A stretch of DNA of 64,000 bases from Usnea hakonensis (GCA_013423325.1 BLJB01000110.1:62001-126000); one strand, 5' to 3'; counted from the first letter of the stretch, positions 10,572 through 22,691 are shown. Notes: generated by a model from the letters alone, not told the origin. Numbers and translations: made by a program.

Positions 10572-12548
10572 ATGCGCATCCCAAGCCTTGAGACCCTCAT
10601 AGTGGGGTGCGCCATCGCGTATGGCACAAATGCTCAGTTGGACCCAATCAAAAACTACTGTACGCGCTTCGATCACCAGTGTAAGTTTTTCGCGCAAGAT
10701 TCATTTAACATGCGATGCCCATGCTGACTTAAGTAGCCACCGTTAAGAACGGTATGGTCTACATATACATGGGGAGCGAAACATTTGTCGATGTACAGGA
10801 TTATGGAGCAGCTAGTGGCAATATCACTATTGGCTACAGTACCCAATAAACCCATGACCGTTTCATGAGAATCCTCAGACTGACATATGCCAGATGAGTA
10901 CGTGATCAACATAAACGTCAGCACCTCATGGGACTGGAAAGCCAACATATCCGAAACTGCTACAAACATAACTGCGAACCCGACAACTGGCTCGATACCG
11001 CCGCAGGTTGTCCGTGGTACGCTGTACCAAGGCAACCAGAGTGATGATAGAGTATATCTTTATGGAGGGACGACTTCCTCCGCGAACACGAACTTCCCAG
11101 GTTGGCAGGGTGCCGTCACACCCACATACTCGCTTTGGTCATATGATACTAAATCCACGCAATGGTCACAATTCGACATCAGTCAAAATGCGCCAAATAG
11201 ACCTAGCAATGGAGCAGCTGCAGAGGCTGTGGAGCAAGGTCTCGCATTCTACTTTAACGGAGAACTGGATAGCGGTAGTTCGGCTGGATCAGGTATCATT
11301 TCTGGCAACAATGTGTTTATCAGCGGGATGGTGGTCATCAATACAAATGACCAAACCGCGAGAAACCTGTCCACAGCTCAAGTGAGCGCTGATCTAGCCC
11401 GGGCCCGGGGAAGGATGCAATACATCCCTGGGGTGGGCAAAAATGGAGTCCTTGTCTTGATTGGCGGAAGTAGCTTTCCGGCAAACCAGCTTGATAGCTC
11501 AGACATCGTAAATCTTGTATGGATTCGCTATTTTCGGAGGGGATAAAGTCTGCTGACATGGCATTAGTTGCCAATGACCGAGATCGACGTCTTCGATGTT
11601 GCCTCCATTTACAATACCTCGACACCAGATGGAGTATGGTACAAACAGAATGCCACGGGTCTGAATGCGACGGAGGTACCTAGTCCCCGCGTGGACTTTT
11701 GCTTAATCGCGGCTTCATCCCAAGATTCGTCCAGCCATAACATGTGAGTATGGAACCGCCATTCCTTTTCACTGAATCAGTTGCCTGACCATAAGCAAAG
11801 CTACATGTATGGAGGTCGAGACGGAGCCGACCCTCCTAATTACTTCGACGAAATCTGGGTCCTATCCTTACCGTCTTTCACCTGGACCAAGATATACGCT
11901 GGCATCAGCCCTCGATTCGCTCATACGTGCCATCTCGTAGGGAACCGCACCATGTTGACCGTCGGCGGCGTCGCTGCTGCGAGCCAGATGCTCGGGCTCT
12001 ACTCCTCGGTCGTTAATACTTGTGATTGGGAGATGAAAGGTGTTGGTGTCTATGACATCTCCGCTTTGATCTGGGGCAGCGTCTACAACGCCACCAGCCC
12101 AGCCTATGAGGTCCCCGACGCTATCGTATCTACTATTGGCGGAAGGTGAGTCGTGAACTATGAGAATTGACAAGCCGATACTTTTAGAGATACTGACGTA
12201 TCGAATCTTAGTCGTACCGGAGGCGCTACGATGAAAATGCCCGCCGCCAACTTCTCACAGAATGGCCTCGCCAGTATCTTTGGCATCAGGATAGACGACG
12301 ACACAAAACACCCTACAGACAAAGCACACAAACGGACTGCAATCATTGCTGGTACTATCTGTGGCATCGTCGTTCTGGCAGTACTTGTTGGGCTGGGGTG
12401 GTATGTAGCGCGGAAGAAGAAATCAATTGCTGATGAGCCGTGTTACGAGAAAGACGGTCGCGAAGTTGTCGAACGTGTTGAGCTGCAAGCTGCTGCGTTG
12501 AGTGAGCTGCCAGTGGAAGATGGACCTCTACCTGTCCGCGGAGGGTAG
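10572..12548 (+). CDS. Secreted/membrane-anchored kelch-repeat protein
   Basis: A six-exon model of 563 residues: 10572-10680, 10737-10838, 10894-11516, 11568-11743, 11801-12145 and 12212-12548. Every junction is in phase. The N-terminus (MRIPSLETLIVGCAIAYG) is a signal peptide followed by QLDPIKNYCTRFDHQ, the usual opening of this fungal kelch family. Beta-propeller blades are marked by VYLYGG, WSYDTKSTQWSQF, GVLVLIGGSSF and SYMYGGRDG. Near the C-terminus IIAGTICGIVVLAVLVGLGW is a membrane helix followed by the basic stop-transfer RKKK and an acidic tail. Kelch propellers bind proteins or sugars; this one probably sits at the cell surface. Two acceptors are AAG rather than CAG/TAG, so those edges are slightly less certain. 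Confidence 0.88.
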
Positions 12549-13232
12549 ACAACGCGTGAGTAGGGAAGCTCTGGTGTTCGATCTATCCGTCGTGTAGATT
12601 ATCGTCGTGTATCTGGTGTTTCAACGCTAAGCCTGGAATGGAAGGCCATCCGATCCGAGGTTCCGATCTTGGCGCCAAGACCACTGCGCACAATTTTCCG
12701 TCTGCCATTTTTTTTTCGCTCGTCCGAAGATTTATATGTTGTATCTGCTGATGAGATAATGAGGGCCCTAATATGCCACAGTATGTTGTATGGGTATACA
12801 GTAAGCGTTCCGATCAAAGTCTCATTGATACAATACATGCAGAAATGTTCCGCTCTGGAGTTGGCGTGTCTGTTCTAGACTTTAATGTACTTAGGTAGGT
12901 TTGTTTAGTTGCATTAGCCGCTGTTCAATTTCGGGCAATCTTCTCGAGGGGCTGAAATAGAAATTCATTAGCCTGTGGCGCGAATACAACTTTGGATGTG
13001 TACGAGTAGGATATAAGTTGGAACTCCATATTTTTCTTCTCCTTCTATTCTGTCAATCTTGAAACCATATGCCAGGGACTTTTGCCGAGTAATGTCTATC
13101 TCCGGCCAAATTACGAGCGGGATTGAGAACTTCCCAGCGTGGAGTAACAATATCTTGCATCTCGCTTTTCTCCGACGGTCAGCGTAGCTCGGAAGTCTGG
13201 TTCAGAAGGGAACACAGCAACGTGGAGCTTTC
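12549..13232. other. Intergenic region
   Basis: Sequence between two same-direction genes. No supported gene or repeat was seen. Confidence 0.4.
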
Positions 13233-14841
13233 GTGCTTCGAGTCATGGCCGCTCTTCCACGATCGCGGACGGACCTCCAGGAAGTGGAGACTACACCTTT
13301 CGCACACAAGTATCTACTCAAGAGGCCACGCACGCTGCAGCGGAGTACCACGAGCTCCATTTCTCTTACTAACGCTCTCAGCCGTCGAACGACCCCAGCA
13401 CCTTTAAACGCTTCCGCACATGATAGACATCCATCATTGCCTGAAGGTCCGGATATTGACAATCCCGCCGTGGAGAAGCGTAAGTACTTTGAACGCCCAA
13501 TTTGCGGCTCAGCTAAACGATCCAATTCAGGCCGCTTTGAGCTTTTCATCGATCTCATCTGGGTGGGAATCATCAGCAATCTGGCGGAGCGCTTCTCCGA
13601 CGAGGCCTTCAGCTTGGAGTCCACGTCAGATGAAGGAGAAAATGTCTTTGAATTCGTGGTCACTTTCCTGATTGCCTGGCGCATCTGGAAAGATCTTCAA
13701 GAGTTCATGACCAAATACCACACCAATGATCTAGTCGAGCGCCTTTTTGTTCTCTGGATCCTCATCTTGGCTATGCTCTACGGAAATAATGCTTCCTATC
13801 TATTCACCGGGCCAGATTCGTCCAACATGGCTATCCTAATCTTTCTCGTCATTCAAGGCTCTTTCGTCGTCGTTGAAACAGCCTATTCCGTATATATTCC
13901 TCCCCTGCGCAAGCAACTTGCGCTTCGAGGAGCTTTGTTGCTCCTCGTATTACCCTTGTGGATCCCGGCGATTTTCCTTACATATCCTGCAAGAGCTATC
14001 CTCATTTTTGCAGCCATACTCGCGGGCTACTGGACAGCAGCATTTATGACCACCCCTCTAGCGGAGCGCCTTCTCAAACAAGACCACTCCGAAACCTTTG
14101 ATGCCGACCACTGGGTTGAACGTATCCAAGACTTCTACATCATTGTCCTGGGTGAGGGCGTCTTATCCCTCATCAAAGGTAGCCCACTAGGCAAGGGCAT
14201 CACTTATCAAGCTGGGACGGGCGTCCTAGCTCTCCTAGCCTATTACGTCTTGAGTGCCTTCTACTTCAACGGCGATCAGTCACGTACATATGTGCATGCG
14301 GTGCGAAGGACGTGGTGGAGAAGACTGCTTTGGCTTTCGTGAGTCCTATGGCCAATACCCTACCAAAATCTCCGTATAGAAAATTTCTGACGCTGATCTG
14401 TAAAGATTTCACGTCTTCATGTCTGGCTCCACTCTCATACTTGGAGTCAGCAGCGTGCCGTTGATCCAGAATCCAGGCGTCAATGCCGAAGCGCCCCGGC
14501 TTCCAGATCCAAGATTCACCGCTTCCGATTCTGACCTCTCTTCAGTCATTGGCACCGCCAAGTGGGCCGTGTCCATTTCGCTTTCCATCACGGTGGCTTG
14601 CCAAACGGGCATCGCGCTACTGAGTCGCTCACTGGACAGGAAGGGAAGTCTCAAGATTAGCAATCGCTACGTAAGACTACTGCCACGTCTGATCTTGGTT
14701 GCCATCGTGATGTGTCTTCCCATTGATAAACGTATGGTGGCAAGTTCGTTTATGGGGATTGTTGTGTCTTTGCTATTGATATGTATGTTTTGGGAGTGGA
14801 TCGTGAGTTTGGAAAGCGACGGAGGCTTTTTTGAGCCCTGA
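13233..14841 (+). CDS. LtrA-family multi-pass membrane protein
   Basis: Low-temperature-requirement A (LtrA) proteins are membrane proteins of unknown biochemical role. Exons 13233-13479, 13531-14338 and 14406-14841 encode 496 residues; starting from the second ATG (13245) gives 492. Intron 1 (51 nt, GTAAGT..CAG) is a multiple of three and has no stop. Removing it restores VEKRRFELFIDLIWVG, the hallmark LtrA opening. Later helices include FEFVVTFLIAWRIWKDLQEF, LWILILAMLYGNNASYLF and the second conserved block WVERIQDFYIIVLGEGVL. Intron 2 (14339-14405) joins RRLLWLS to FHVFMSGSTLILG, and four further hydrophobic segments follow. The N-terminal 70 residues are basic/Ser-Thr-rich and cytosolic-looking. 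The family call is secure; function is open. Confidence 0.88.
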
Positions 14842-15953
14842 TGCGTCGAAATAGTGGCTATAGAATGCCTGAGGTTCACCCTTTTTGGTAATCTGACTCG
14901 GTGACATTCTCCAGACCAAAGTGCGAAAGCCTCATTCGCCTGCTTTCGACTTCATCTAGGATCGGCTAAGAGCATAATCGAATCTTGAGATCGAGGGGTC
15001 AACAATCTCAGACATACTACGGGCCATCTCGAAAATCCATTCCATGCGTCTCAGTCGTCCAAGTCTATTTTACGATTGCTGGTATATCGCTGTATTTAAT
15101 GGTAGCGACGGCCTGCCAATTCCGTTGCCGCAAAAGGGGTTACTTTAGATTTTTTCGATTAGTCATCATCAGCCTCAACGCCACCAACGTCTAATTTCAC
15201 AAGGTATCATCTAAACGTTCGTAGCGCAATGCAACGTCCGGTAGGCTGTACACCTTATACAACAATAATATTTCATGTTTCAAGGCTTTGATGATCTGCA
15301 TGTCAGCTCATTTCCCAGATCGATAATGAACCAACCATGCCTGAAGATTTCAGCCAAGGCCCGCCGCATGGGAGGCCTTATGTTGTATTGGGGGCTGAAC
15401 AGCCCTATTCTAGTCAATTAATATATCGGTGAGTGGAGCTGAAAGATACCATTACCAGAATCCACAACGATGGTCCCCATCAGCTGCATATTGCTCTAAT
15501 TTGGGCCTGCGCAATGCAACGGTCCCGTACGTGGCACACCAAATAATACCTTAGGTGTCTCAACTCGGTAATTTCCTGCGTGTTGGCTGATCTCCGGAAT
15601 CGAATTCTGTCGAACCACCTTTCAATTAACAGGTACTCTAAGACCCGCCAAACCATTGATAGGGGCCTCTTCAATGAGGCTGAACACCCCTATTTCCGCT
15701 AATGGTTTGTGGATCTGAAACGCGCCGTTATCGGATCTGGTATATATCTCAACGATGTTTCTCATCGCGTGTCTCTTCGTGATGCTTCGTCTCCCAAGCC
15801 TGAGAATTGGAGGCTTGTGTCGCTCTCTACTTCTTTTTCTTGCTTAGTTGTTCCTATTCGAACTACACACTACTTTCGCAGATCCTTTATCCGTTAAAGG
15901 AAGGACTCTCACTGTACTCTACGTCAATTCATCGAGTTGGAGACTTCTACAAG
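14842..15953. other. Intergenic region
   Basis: No gene is supported. The last 150 bases are the likely 5' UTR of the bestrophin-like gene, and an upstream in-frame ATG at 15807 exists there. Confidence 0.4.
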
Positions 15954-17402
15954 ATGTCTGCCACGACAACCTTCCACAACCGCCCTTCCTCCTCAACCCT
16001 CTCCACCAGTCACGAAAAGACTCCTCGTATTATCATGTCTCCCGACTCCGACACCGACTCACCCCAATCAACCTCTCTGCGCCACCCTTCACCCTCGCCA
16101 AATCAGCGTCCTCGACCTCTAGCCCGCCGCCACACAAGCACAATCGATGACTTGATCACCAAACCGCTCGATATTGAAAGATTCCGCAAAATGCCCTACT
16201 TCCTCCGCATGAGAGGTAGCATCACACCGCGCATGATCGTCCCCCTCGTTTTCGTTGCAATCTGGTCGACCATCATAACCTGTATCTGTCAATTCTGGTA
16301 CCCATTGGTCGTATCCAATCTCTTACTCACCGTCCTGGGCTTCGTCGTTGGTCTTGGCATTTCTTTCCGCACCTCTAGCGCATACGAACGCTACGTCGAA
16401 GGTCGCAAGTACTGGGCCCAGCTCATCCAAACCTCAAGAGATCTCGCCCGCCATATCTGGATCCACATCGAAGAACGCCACGACGCAAACCCAGAAGACG
16501 GCAAAGCAGACCTCCTCGCCAAACTCTCCGCCCTCAACCTCATCACCGCCTTCGCCGTCTCCCTCAAACGCAGACTCCGCTTCGAACCCTACACCAACTA
16601 CGACGACCTCGCGCCCCTCGTCTCCCACCTCTCCACCTTCGCCGGCGCCGCCTCCGCCGACCACCCCATCCAGGACCCATCCCCTTCCTTCTGGAAAGCA
16701 ATAGGCAACTACCTCGGCCTCGAATTCTCCGAATCCAACCCCCGCAAACACATCAAGCGCGCGGACAAGGACGGCAAAAAACTCGGCAACCTGCCCCTCG
16801 AAATCCTCCACTACCTCTCCGCCTACACCGAATCCTGCATCGCTAACGGCACCCTTGCCAACGGCACCCACCAGGGCATCATCATGGCCAACCTCGCCTC
16901 CCTCAACGAAACCCTCGCCGGCACGGAACGCGTCGTCAACACACCCCTCCCCCTCGCTTACTCCATAGCCATCAGCCAAATCACCTGGACGTACGTCCTC
17001 GCTCTCCCGTTCCAGCTGTGGGATTCCCTCCACTGGGTCACTATCCCCGGCACCGTCGTCGGCGCATACATCATTCTTGGCATCGCGGCTATTGGCCGCG
17101 AGATTGAGGATCCGTTTGGTTATGATGAGAATGACCTCCCGCTTGATCGGTATTGTAAGCAGGTTGAGGAGGAGATTGCCCTGGTGACTAGTAAGGAGAG
17201 GCCGAGGGTGGGGGAGTGGGTGGGTGGGGGGTTGTTTGGGGCGGGGGGTGAGATGTGGAGGGGGAGGGGGACGGGGGATATTAGGAAGCTGTTGAGGGCG
17301 AGGGCGAGTATGGTGGGGAGGGAGGAGGGGGCGGGGAGGGAGGAGGGGGTGCGGAGGCGGGGGGGAGGGGTGGAGGTGGGGGGTGGGGTGGAGGTGGTTT
17401 GA
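15954..17402 (+). CDS. Bestrophin-like (UPF0187/RFP-TM) anion channel
   Basis: Single exon of 482 residues from ATG 15954 (context caagATGTC). The upstream in-frame ATG at 15807 would add 49 residues that look like translated leader. After a Ser/Pro-rich N-terminus the protein shows PRMIVPLVFVAIWSTIITCI, a second helix, and the family signature GISFRTSSAYERYVEGRKYW. A long soluble part contains LPLEILHYLSAYTESC, then WTYVLALPFQLW and the C-terminal hallmark GREIEDPFGYDENDLPLDRY. Bestrophins and their bacterial relatives form pentameric chloride or bicarbonate channels; the fungal substrate is not known. Codons are strongly C-ending from about 16480 to 17040, then switch to G-rich, so the final 60 residues are a low-complexity Gly/Arg/Val tail that may be poorly conserved. 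Confidence 0.85.
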   Translation: MSATTTFHNRPSSSTLSTSHEKTPRIIMSPDSDTDSPQSTSLRHPSPSPNQRPRPLARRHTSTIDDLITKPLDIERFRKMPYFLRMRGSITPRMIVPLVFVAIWSTIITCICQFWYPLVVSNLLLTVLGFVVGLGISFRTSSAYERYVEGRKYWAQLIQTSRDLARHIWIHIEERHDANPEDGKADLLAKLSALNLITAFAVSLKRRLRFEPYTNYDDLAPLVSHLSTFAGAASADHPIQDPSPSFWKAIGNYLGLEFSESNPRKHIKRADKDGKKLGNLPLEILHYLSAYTESCIANGTLANGTHQGIIMANLASLNETLAGTERVVNTPLPLAYSIAISQITWTYVLALPFQLWDSLHWVTIPGTVVGAYIILGIAAIGREIEDPFGYDENDLPLDRYCKQVEEEIALVTSKERPRVGEWVGGGLFGAGGEMWRGRGTGDIRKLLRARASMVGREEGAGREEGVRRRGGGVEVGGGVEVV

Positions 17403-17540
17403 TGGCTTTGAATGAATGGATGGAATTGGTGAGGTTTGAGGGGGGGAAAAGCTTTTGTACTTGTGCTTGTATCTTACGTCTTTCTTTTCTCTGTCTGGGC
17501 GCTTTTATGATATGACATGTCACGTCACGTCGTCGAATTA

Positions 17541-17568
17541 GCATTGAGCATTGAGCATTGAGCATTGA
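17541..17568. repeat. Heptamer tandem repeat (GCATTGA)4
   Basis: Four perfect copies of a 7-bp unit in the 3' flank of the bestrophin-like gene. Confidence 0.9.
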
Positions 17569-17582
17569 ATAGAGTAAAGCGA

Positions 17583-17935
17583 GCGTGTCTTTCCTCCTTC
17601 TTCTTCCTTTCCTTCTCCTTCTTCCTTTTCCTTCCCTTTCCTCCACCCTCCATCCCACCACACTCTCCACATTTCACAATTCACATATCAAACGCACGAG
17701 TACTTGACATACATAGGCAGGCAGGCAGCTCTCTTTTCTCTTCTCCTCTCTTCTCTCTCCTCTCTCTTCTCTCCTCTCTTCTCTCTTCTCCTTTCAATTC
17801 CGTTCCGTTCCATTGCGTTCGTGAGTGAGTGAGTGAGCTCGTGAGCTCTGCTATTTGAGGTAGTTTCTTATCTCTCTTCTCTTCTCCTCTCTTTTCTTCT
17901 CTCTTTTCCGTCCCATTCCCCCTTTCCCCCGCCCT
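17583..17935. repeat. Polypyrimidine (CT-rich) tracts
   Basis: Two dense blocks of tctcttctcctc-type sequence (about 17590-17655 and 17730-17800) and a third at about 17865-17910 form near-uninterrupted polypyrimidine/polypurine DNA. Confidence 0.8.
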
Positions 17936-18360
17936 CCTAACAAACTTACCTCCCCGCCCCCGCCCCCGCCCGATAAGATGGTAGTTCTTCTACTCCCGAA
18001 TAATGAACTTACCTACCCTACCCTTCGAAATGAAAGGTTCTTTTCTTGTTGTTGGTGGGGTTATGGGTTGGGTTGGGTTGGGGTGGGTTGGATGGGTGGG
18101 TGAGGGGGATGGGTGAGGGGTATGTGGGTTGTGAGGGGGGCGCGGGGGTTGATGTGGAGATTCATTATAGGGGGGTGGGGAATTTGGTTGTGGGGCGCAA
18201 GGTAAAAGCTTTGATAACGAACGGTACATACATATGTTGTATATATGCAAGGGAGGGAAATTTTCGAGGTTCGTTCATGTCTTATCTTATTAACGGGTGA
18301 GTATTTACAGAATTTTATACATTTTTAACCACCGCCATCGTCCAACCAACCCAACCCCAA

Positions 18361-21051
18361 TCACCCCCTCCCGAACCCCTTCCTCGCATACTGCAAATTC
18401 ACATGCCCCCCCCCAACCGCCTTCGTCTGCTGCGCCTTTAGATCCTGCGTCGGCGTCTCGCACAATCTCAGCGCCGCCGCTCTCTTCGCGTCCAGGCAGA
18501 ACTTGTTGTCGTAGCAAGGGTTGTTGGTGCCGCATAGACTTTGTGATGATTTCGTGCACGTTTTTACGCACTCGCGTTTTTGCGAGCGCTTGCCGGCCGA
18601 GCAGAAGGGTACGGCGGTGCAGGCGTACCCGCTACGGGTACAGGCGGCGCAGGTGTCTAGGTTTGTGGTGAGGCCGTTGGAGATGAAGGTGTTGAGGTTG
18701 GTGGGGGGGGAGAGGGTGTTGGGGACGGAGCGGGGGGAGAGGGAGGGTTTGAAGGAGATGAGGGAGCGCTTTGCGTGCTGGATGCCTTTGAGGATGAGGT
18801 TGGCGACGCCGTTGGGGGCGGTGGGGGTGGGGATTTCGCTGGGTTTGGGGCTCGGGCCTGTTGAGTTGGTGGCGGTTACTGGGGTTGTTTCGTTGGCGGC
18901 GCCGTTGATGCAGAGCGATGGGTTCCGGAAGAACGCGTCGATGACGTAGTTCCAGAGGTTTTCGAAGTTGTAGACTGTCCAGGTGGTGTAGAATATTCGG
19001 CAGTCCGCGGCCTCGTAGCTGAATTGTAGCGGAAAGTTCTCGCCCTTGCGAATGGAATCTTTGATGTTGAGCTGTGCGTAATTGATGTAGAAGTCGATGA
19101 GACTGCTGTCCTGTTGAACCGGCGTGATGCTGGCGTTGACGTTTTGCGCAAATTCGATGTCTGCGTCCAGATCGACATTGTAGTATGTTTGTGCACCACG
19201 ACTGCCGCTTGCGAATTGCATGGGTCCTAGCTCGGGTCGACCGCCGGCAACGACGGTACGCGCACCGCCTTGATGATGCATCAATTCAGCAAAGGTGGCG
19301 CAGGATGAAGAGCAGAACGCGTCGGAGAGCAGGATGATTTGGTCGGCAGAAAATGGTTGAGGAGATGTTGTGGAGCGGTTGCCGTAGCCATAGATTACAA
19401 TTCCAGACGAGGTATCGGAATCGTCCGTGGCGTTTTCGTCAAAGATGATGCTTGACAGATTGTCGCGTTGAATAGTAGTGAAAAGATCTCCATGATCTGG
19501 ATGGGGTCCGAAGAATTCTGGCCAGGATGTAAAATTTGCACCTGTGGCAGCATTCAGATAGACGGGTGCAACCCAGACATCCGCCGACAGTGCCTCGTAG
19601 AACGACTCATTCAGCTGCTGGGTGGTATAGTATGTGGTAAAGGTGGTCCCGAGTGCGTCCCCAAAATCATTGGCGCGAAGCCGAGCTCCATTGAAAGGAT
19701 CGATTGATGGAAAGAACTGCTTGAAAGCATCGACTGCCAAGAGATCACTTCCCCCTTGATTTCTTTGTAGATCTATGATTATCCTAGTGAGACCAGCAGC
19801 TTTAGTCTGGCTGATGAAATCTCCTATCGTGGTGGAGAAGGATAGGACACTTTCACCGGTTACTTCGAAACTCGGGATGCTGAGCACTGCCGTGACGCCA
19901 TCGTTGAGAAAGTAGCCCGTTATGACGCCTCCGTTGTCGAGACCAAGGTTTGGTTGGGCAACGACAGGGTTTGAAGGAAAAGGCGCGTAGGACCAAGATG
20001 GAGTGGCGGATGCAGATGGCGTCGGAGTGGCCGTAACGGTGGAACCATCGCCTGACGAAGAATCCGTCGAAGAGGTGGCTGCAGCGGCAAAAGTCGATGA
20101 AGCAGCGGCAGATGTGCTTGACGAAGCTGCAGCTGGTACATCTGTTGGTATGGTGCCAAGTACAAAGTAGTCGTAGAGATCCTGGCCAGAAGATAAAGCG
20201 GGGGTATCGGAATCGACATTGTCAGTGTATCCGGCAAGCCAGGGTAAATCATCATAAGAGGTACCGTTCTCGAACACGAAGGAGATGTTGGCTCCCGGGT
20301 AGAATATCGTTGAACCCTCGAAAGCACTCAGAATGCTCAAGACATCACCAGCAGGATTTGACATGAGCTGATTCCAATCTGCATTGGGTTCAATAGTACC
20401 TGCGGCGTTTGTTGCTGCAAATTGCGTCAGGAAATCTGTGGGAGCTTGGCCGTTGATGCTGGAGACGGCCGAGGGAGTCCAAGTCACATTGTTTTGCGCG
20501 GCTTCGATCAAGTCGTCGGGTATGTAAATCTTGGGAAGATCGATGCCGTTTGAGGACACCGAAACAATCCGAAGCGGGCTTCCGAAGGTGAAAATACTCA
20601 GAATACCCGCAGAGAGAGCAACATGGCCATCGTGAATGGCGTAAATGACCGTCTGCAACGCGACCTCGAAGTCGTATTCCGTCTTGAAAGTACCGGCCTG
20701 TATCTGTGCTTCGAGAGCATCGAGACTGGCCAAGACGTCGATACCTGGCTGCTGATAGCTCGGGGGCGGGTCCTTGAGGTATGCAAGTGTGCTCTGTGTT
20801 TGGAGAAAGTCCTTGTAATATGTCACGAGACCGGTGGCAACAGTTGCGTTGAAAGGTGCCGTGATCAAGCAGTTATAGGCATCGTTAGCTAAGAAAAGAC
20901 TGTAGTCGGAACTGAATATTTGATAGCAGGGCGTGCCGGTAGTATTTGTTTGTCGTGGAAAAAGTCTAGGATATGCGTGTGCTGGTAGTATGAAGGCAAG
21001 AAATGCCGCCGCCGGCATGACCAAAAAGAGGGGAAGCATTGCAGCAAGCAC
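18361..21051 (-). CDS. Secreted S41-type serine protease with Cys-rich tail
   Basis: A single exon of 896 residues. The N-terminus (MLPLFLVMPAAAFLAFILP) is a signal peptide. Residues about 40-280 contain YNCLITAPFNATVATGLVTY and DGHVALSAG, typical of the N-terminal part of fungal S41/CPAF-like peptidases, followed by a Ser/Ala/Thr linker at about 310-355. The protease core includes GYFLNDGVTAVLSIPSFEV, LTRIIIDLQRNQGGSDLLAV and, at residues 579-584, FCSSSC within LSDAFCSSSCATFAELMHHQ, the nucleophile block of the family. The last 90 residues form a separate module with about ten cysteines and dibasic KR pairs. Likely an extracellular protease, possibly degrading host or environmental protein. 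The very C-terminus overlaps strongly skewed DNA, so its exact end is less sure. Confidence 0.88.
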   Translation of the reverse strand: MLAAMLPLFLVMPAAAFLAFILPAHAYPRLFPRQTNTTGTPCYQIFSSDYSLFLANDAYNCLITAPFNATVATGLVTYYKDFLQTQSTLAYLKDPPPSYQQPGIDVLASLDALEAQIQAGTFKTEYDFEVALQTVIYAIHDGHVALSAGILSIFTFGSPLRIVSVSSNGIDLPKIYIPDDLIEAAQNNVTWTPSAVSSINGQAPTDFLTQFAATNAAGTIEPNADWNQLMSNPAGDVLSILSAFEGSTIFYPGANISFVFENGTSYDDLPWLAGYTDNVDSDTPALSSGQDLYDYFVLGTIPTDVPAAASSSTSAAASSTFAAAATSSTDSSSGDGSTVTATPTPSASATPSWSYAPFPSNPVVAQPNLGLDNGGVITGYFLNDGVTAVLSIPSFEVTGESVLSFSTTIGDFISQTKAAGLTRIIIDLQRNQGGSDLLAVDAFKQFFPSIDPFNGARLRANDFGDALGTTFTTYYTTQQLNESFYEALSADVWVAPVYLNAATGANFTSWPEFFGPHPDHGDLFTTIQRDNLSSIIFDENATDDSDTSSGIVIYGYGNRSTTSPQPFSADQIILLSDAFCSSSCATFAELMHHQGGARTVVAGGRPELGPMQFASGSRGAQTYYNVDLDADIEFAQNVNASITPVQQDSSLIDFYINYAQLNIKDSIRKGENFPLQFSYEAADCRIFYTTWTVYNFENLWNYVIDAFFRNPSLCINGAANETTPVTATNSTGPSPKPSEIPTPTAPNGVANLILKGIQHAKRSLISFKPSLSPRSVPNTLSPPTNLNTFISNGLTTNLDTCAACTRSGYACTAVPFCSAGKRSQKRECVKTCTKSSQSLCGTNNPCYDNKFCLDAKRAAALRLCETPTQDLKAQQTKAVGGGHVNLQYARKGFGRG

Positions 21052-22691
21052 AAGATATGAATACAGACCCGCACAGCCAGCGAAACAAAAGAAGGATATC
21101 GGAGAAACAGAAGAAAAGACGACAAGATGAAGGGAAAGGAAATAACAGAGAGGAAATAAAAAAAGAGAAAAGGAAAAAGGTGTTGATGGTATCTTACATT
21201 GCTACTTTAGAGCAGAATCTAGAGCGTGGAGCAGGGCTGAGTGTTAGCGTTTCCTTTAGCTGCTGCTGCTGCTGATTATTAGTATTATTGTTAATCTTCT
21301 TGTTTTACTAAAGACAAGGTAGTATCTCACTAAGACGTTAGATGCGGCAGTCAAATTATCTTTCTCACTACGCTACCTTATATACGTTAGCTTGAGTTCT
21401 CTTCATGTAATAATATACTCACATGGCTATTAGTCCTCGGTAGCGTGTCAATATTCTTTCCGTTAGTCTTGTAGCCCGCAATAAGGTGCTCATGATACGA
21501 TCAAATGAGAAACATGTCTTCTCTTCTCTCATCATTGTTATTGGCTCTCTTGTAGAGCATTGACGAAAGAGTGTATAGTCTATAGGGATGACTGACTGCA
21601 GGTCAATTGATCGTCTCACGTGTCATGCATGTGGCTTTGAACGGTGTAAAAAAAGAGAGAGGGAAAAAAAAAAGATGAAGAGAAAAAGGAAATTAAGGTT
21701 GCATCGGATCTAGCTCCCTAAGGTGGAGCCTAAACTAAGGTAGTACTTACCTTAAGCACCTTACCCTAGAGGGCATTCTAAGGCTCCAGGGATCATGCCC
21801 CATCATCATGTAGATGAAATGTCTTACCATCTAAGTCCACATATAAAATCTTTCATCCAACATGTTTAATACCAAACTTGATCAAGCGACGATTATTGAT
21901 GTATAGCAATATGTTTCCAAATCTTTGGTGGGAACTGGGAAGGGATGATAGACGATTACTCTACGCTAAGGTAAGATGCTTGGTATGCCTATTAATCTCA
22001 TCAACCACGCGACTGCATGGATTAGTGGCCTTGGCCGCATACATAAGGTACCTTGCCCAACATTACCGTAGCTACTTTAGGTGTCTCCGAACGAAAATCT
22101 CCTTTTCCCTAACCTTGGGCTAATTCCAGGCTTCAGCCCCCACCGGCTCAGCCCGCTCAGCTCCTTACCCCTACAAATTTATTTTACGTACTAAGGTGCT
22201 AAGGTATGCTAAGGTAAATAAATAATTGACGCATCTTTGCTATGACTTGGCCCCCACGCAACGCCCTTACTACATCCTGATACGGCAAACAATGAAACAA
22301 CCTTCCACAGATCCCACCAACGAATCCTCTTTGGCCCGCGACATCGAGACATTATTGTGCAACGTTGTGGCCGGCCGAAGCTCAGCCTGGTCCACTTTGC
22401 CATGAAAAATGTAGGAAACCACATGCGATGATAGCATATACTTCATGTCCAGGCAGACCTCGTTTGTCATCATCTACATGAAAAAACAACCTGTTGAAAA
22501 CGGCATCTCGAATTTGTTCAGCGAATCGTTTGGGTCAAAGCGATATTATCTCAAGAGACGTCCTTAATTTAGAGTAGCCAAATCCTGCTCATGACCTCCG
22601 ACAAGTCATTGGTGTCACGACTACACTGCTCTTTTCAATCTCGAGCTTTTTTGTCCCGCCTTTTTTCATTAGTATAGTCTAGCATATCGAA
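21052..22691. other. Intergenic region with CTAAGGTA-type motifs
   Basis: Divergent promoter region between the S41 protease and the NACHT gene. It holds a CTG/TGC triplet run at about 21259-21274 and repeated CTAAGGT/TAAGGTA elements, densest at 22190-22220, with others at 21720-21760 and 22040-22080. No gene is supported. Confidence 0.45.

Larger units (their letters stand above)
17403..18360. other. Low-complexity intergenic region between convergent genes
   Basis: Contains a heptamer repeat, long polypyrimidine tracts, a GTGA run at 17822-17838 and a G-rich stretch on the plus strand at about 18050-18180 with several GGGG/GGGTTGGG runs. It separates the 3' ends of the bestrophin-like and S41 genes. 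No gene is supported. Confidence 0.6.
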
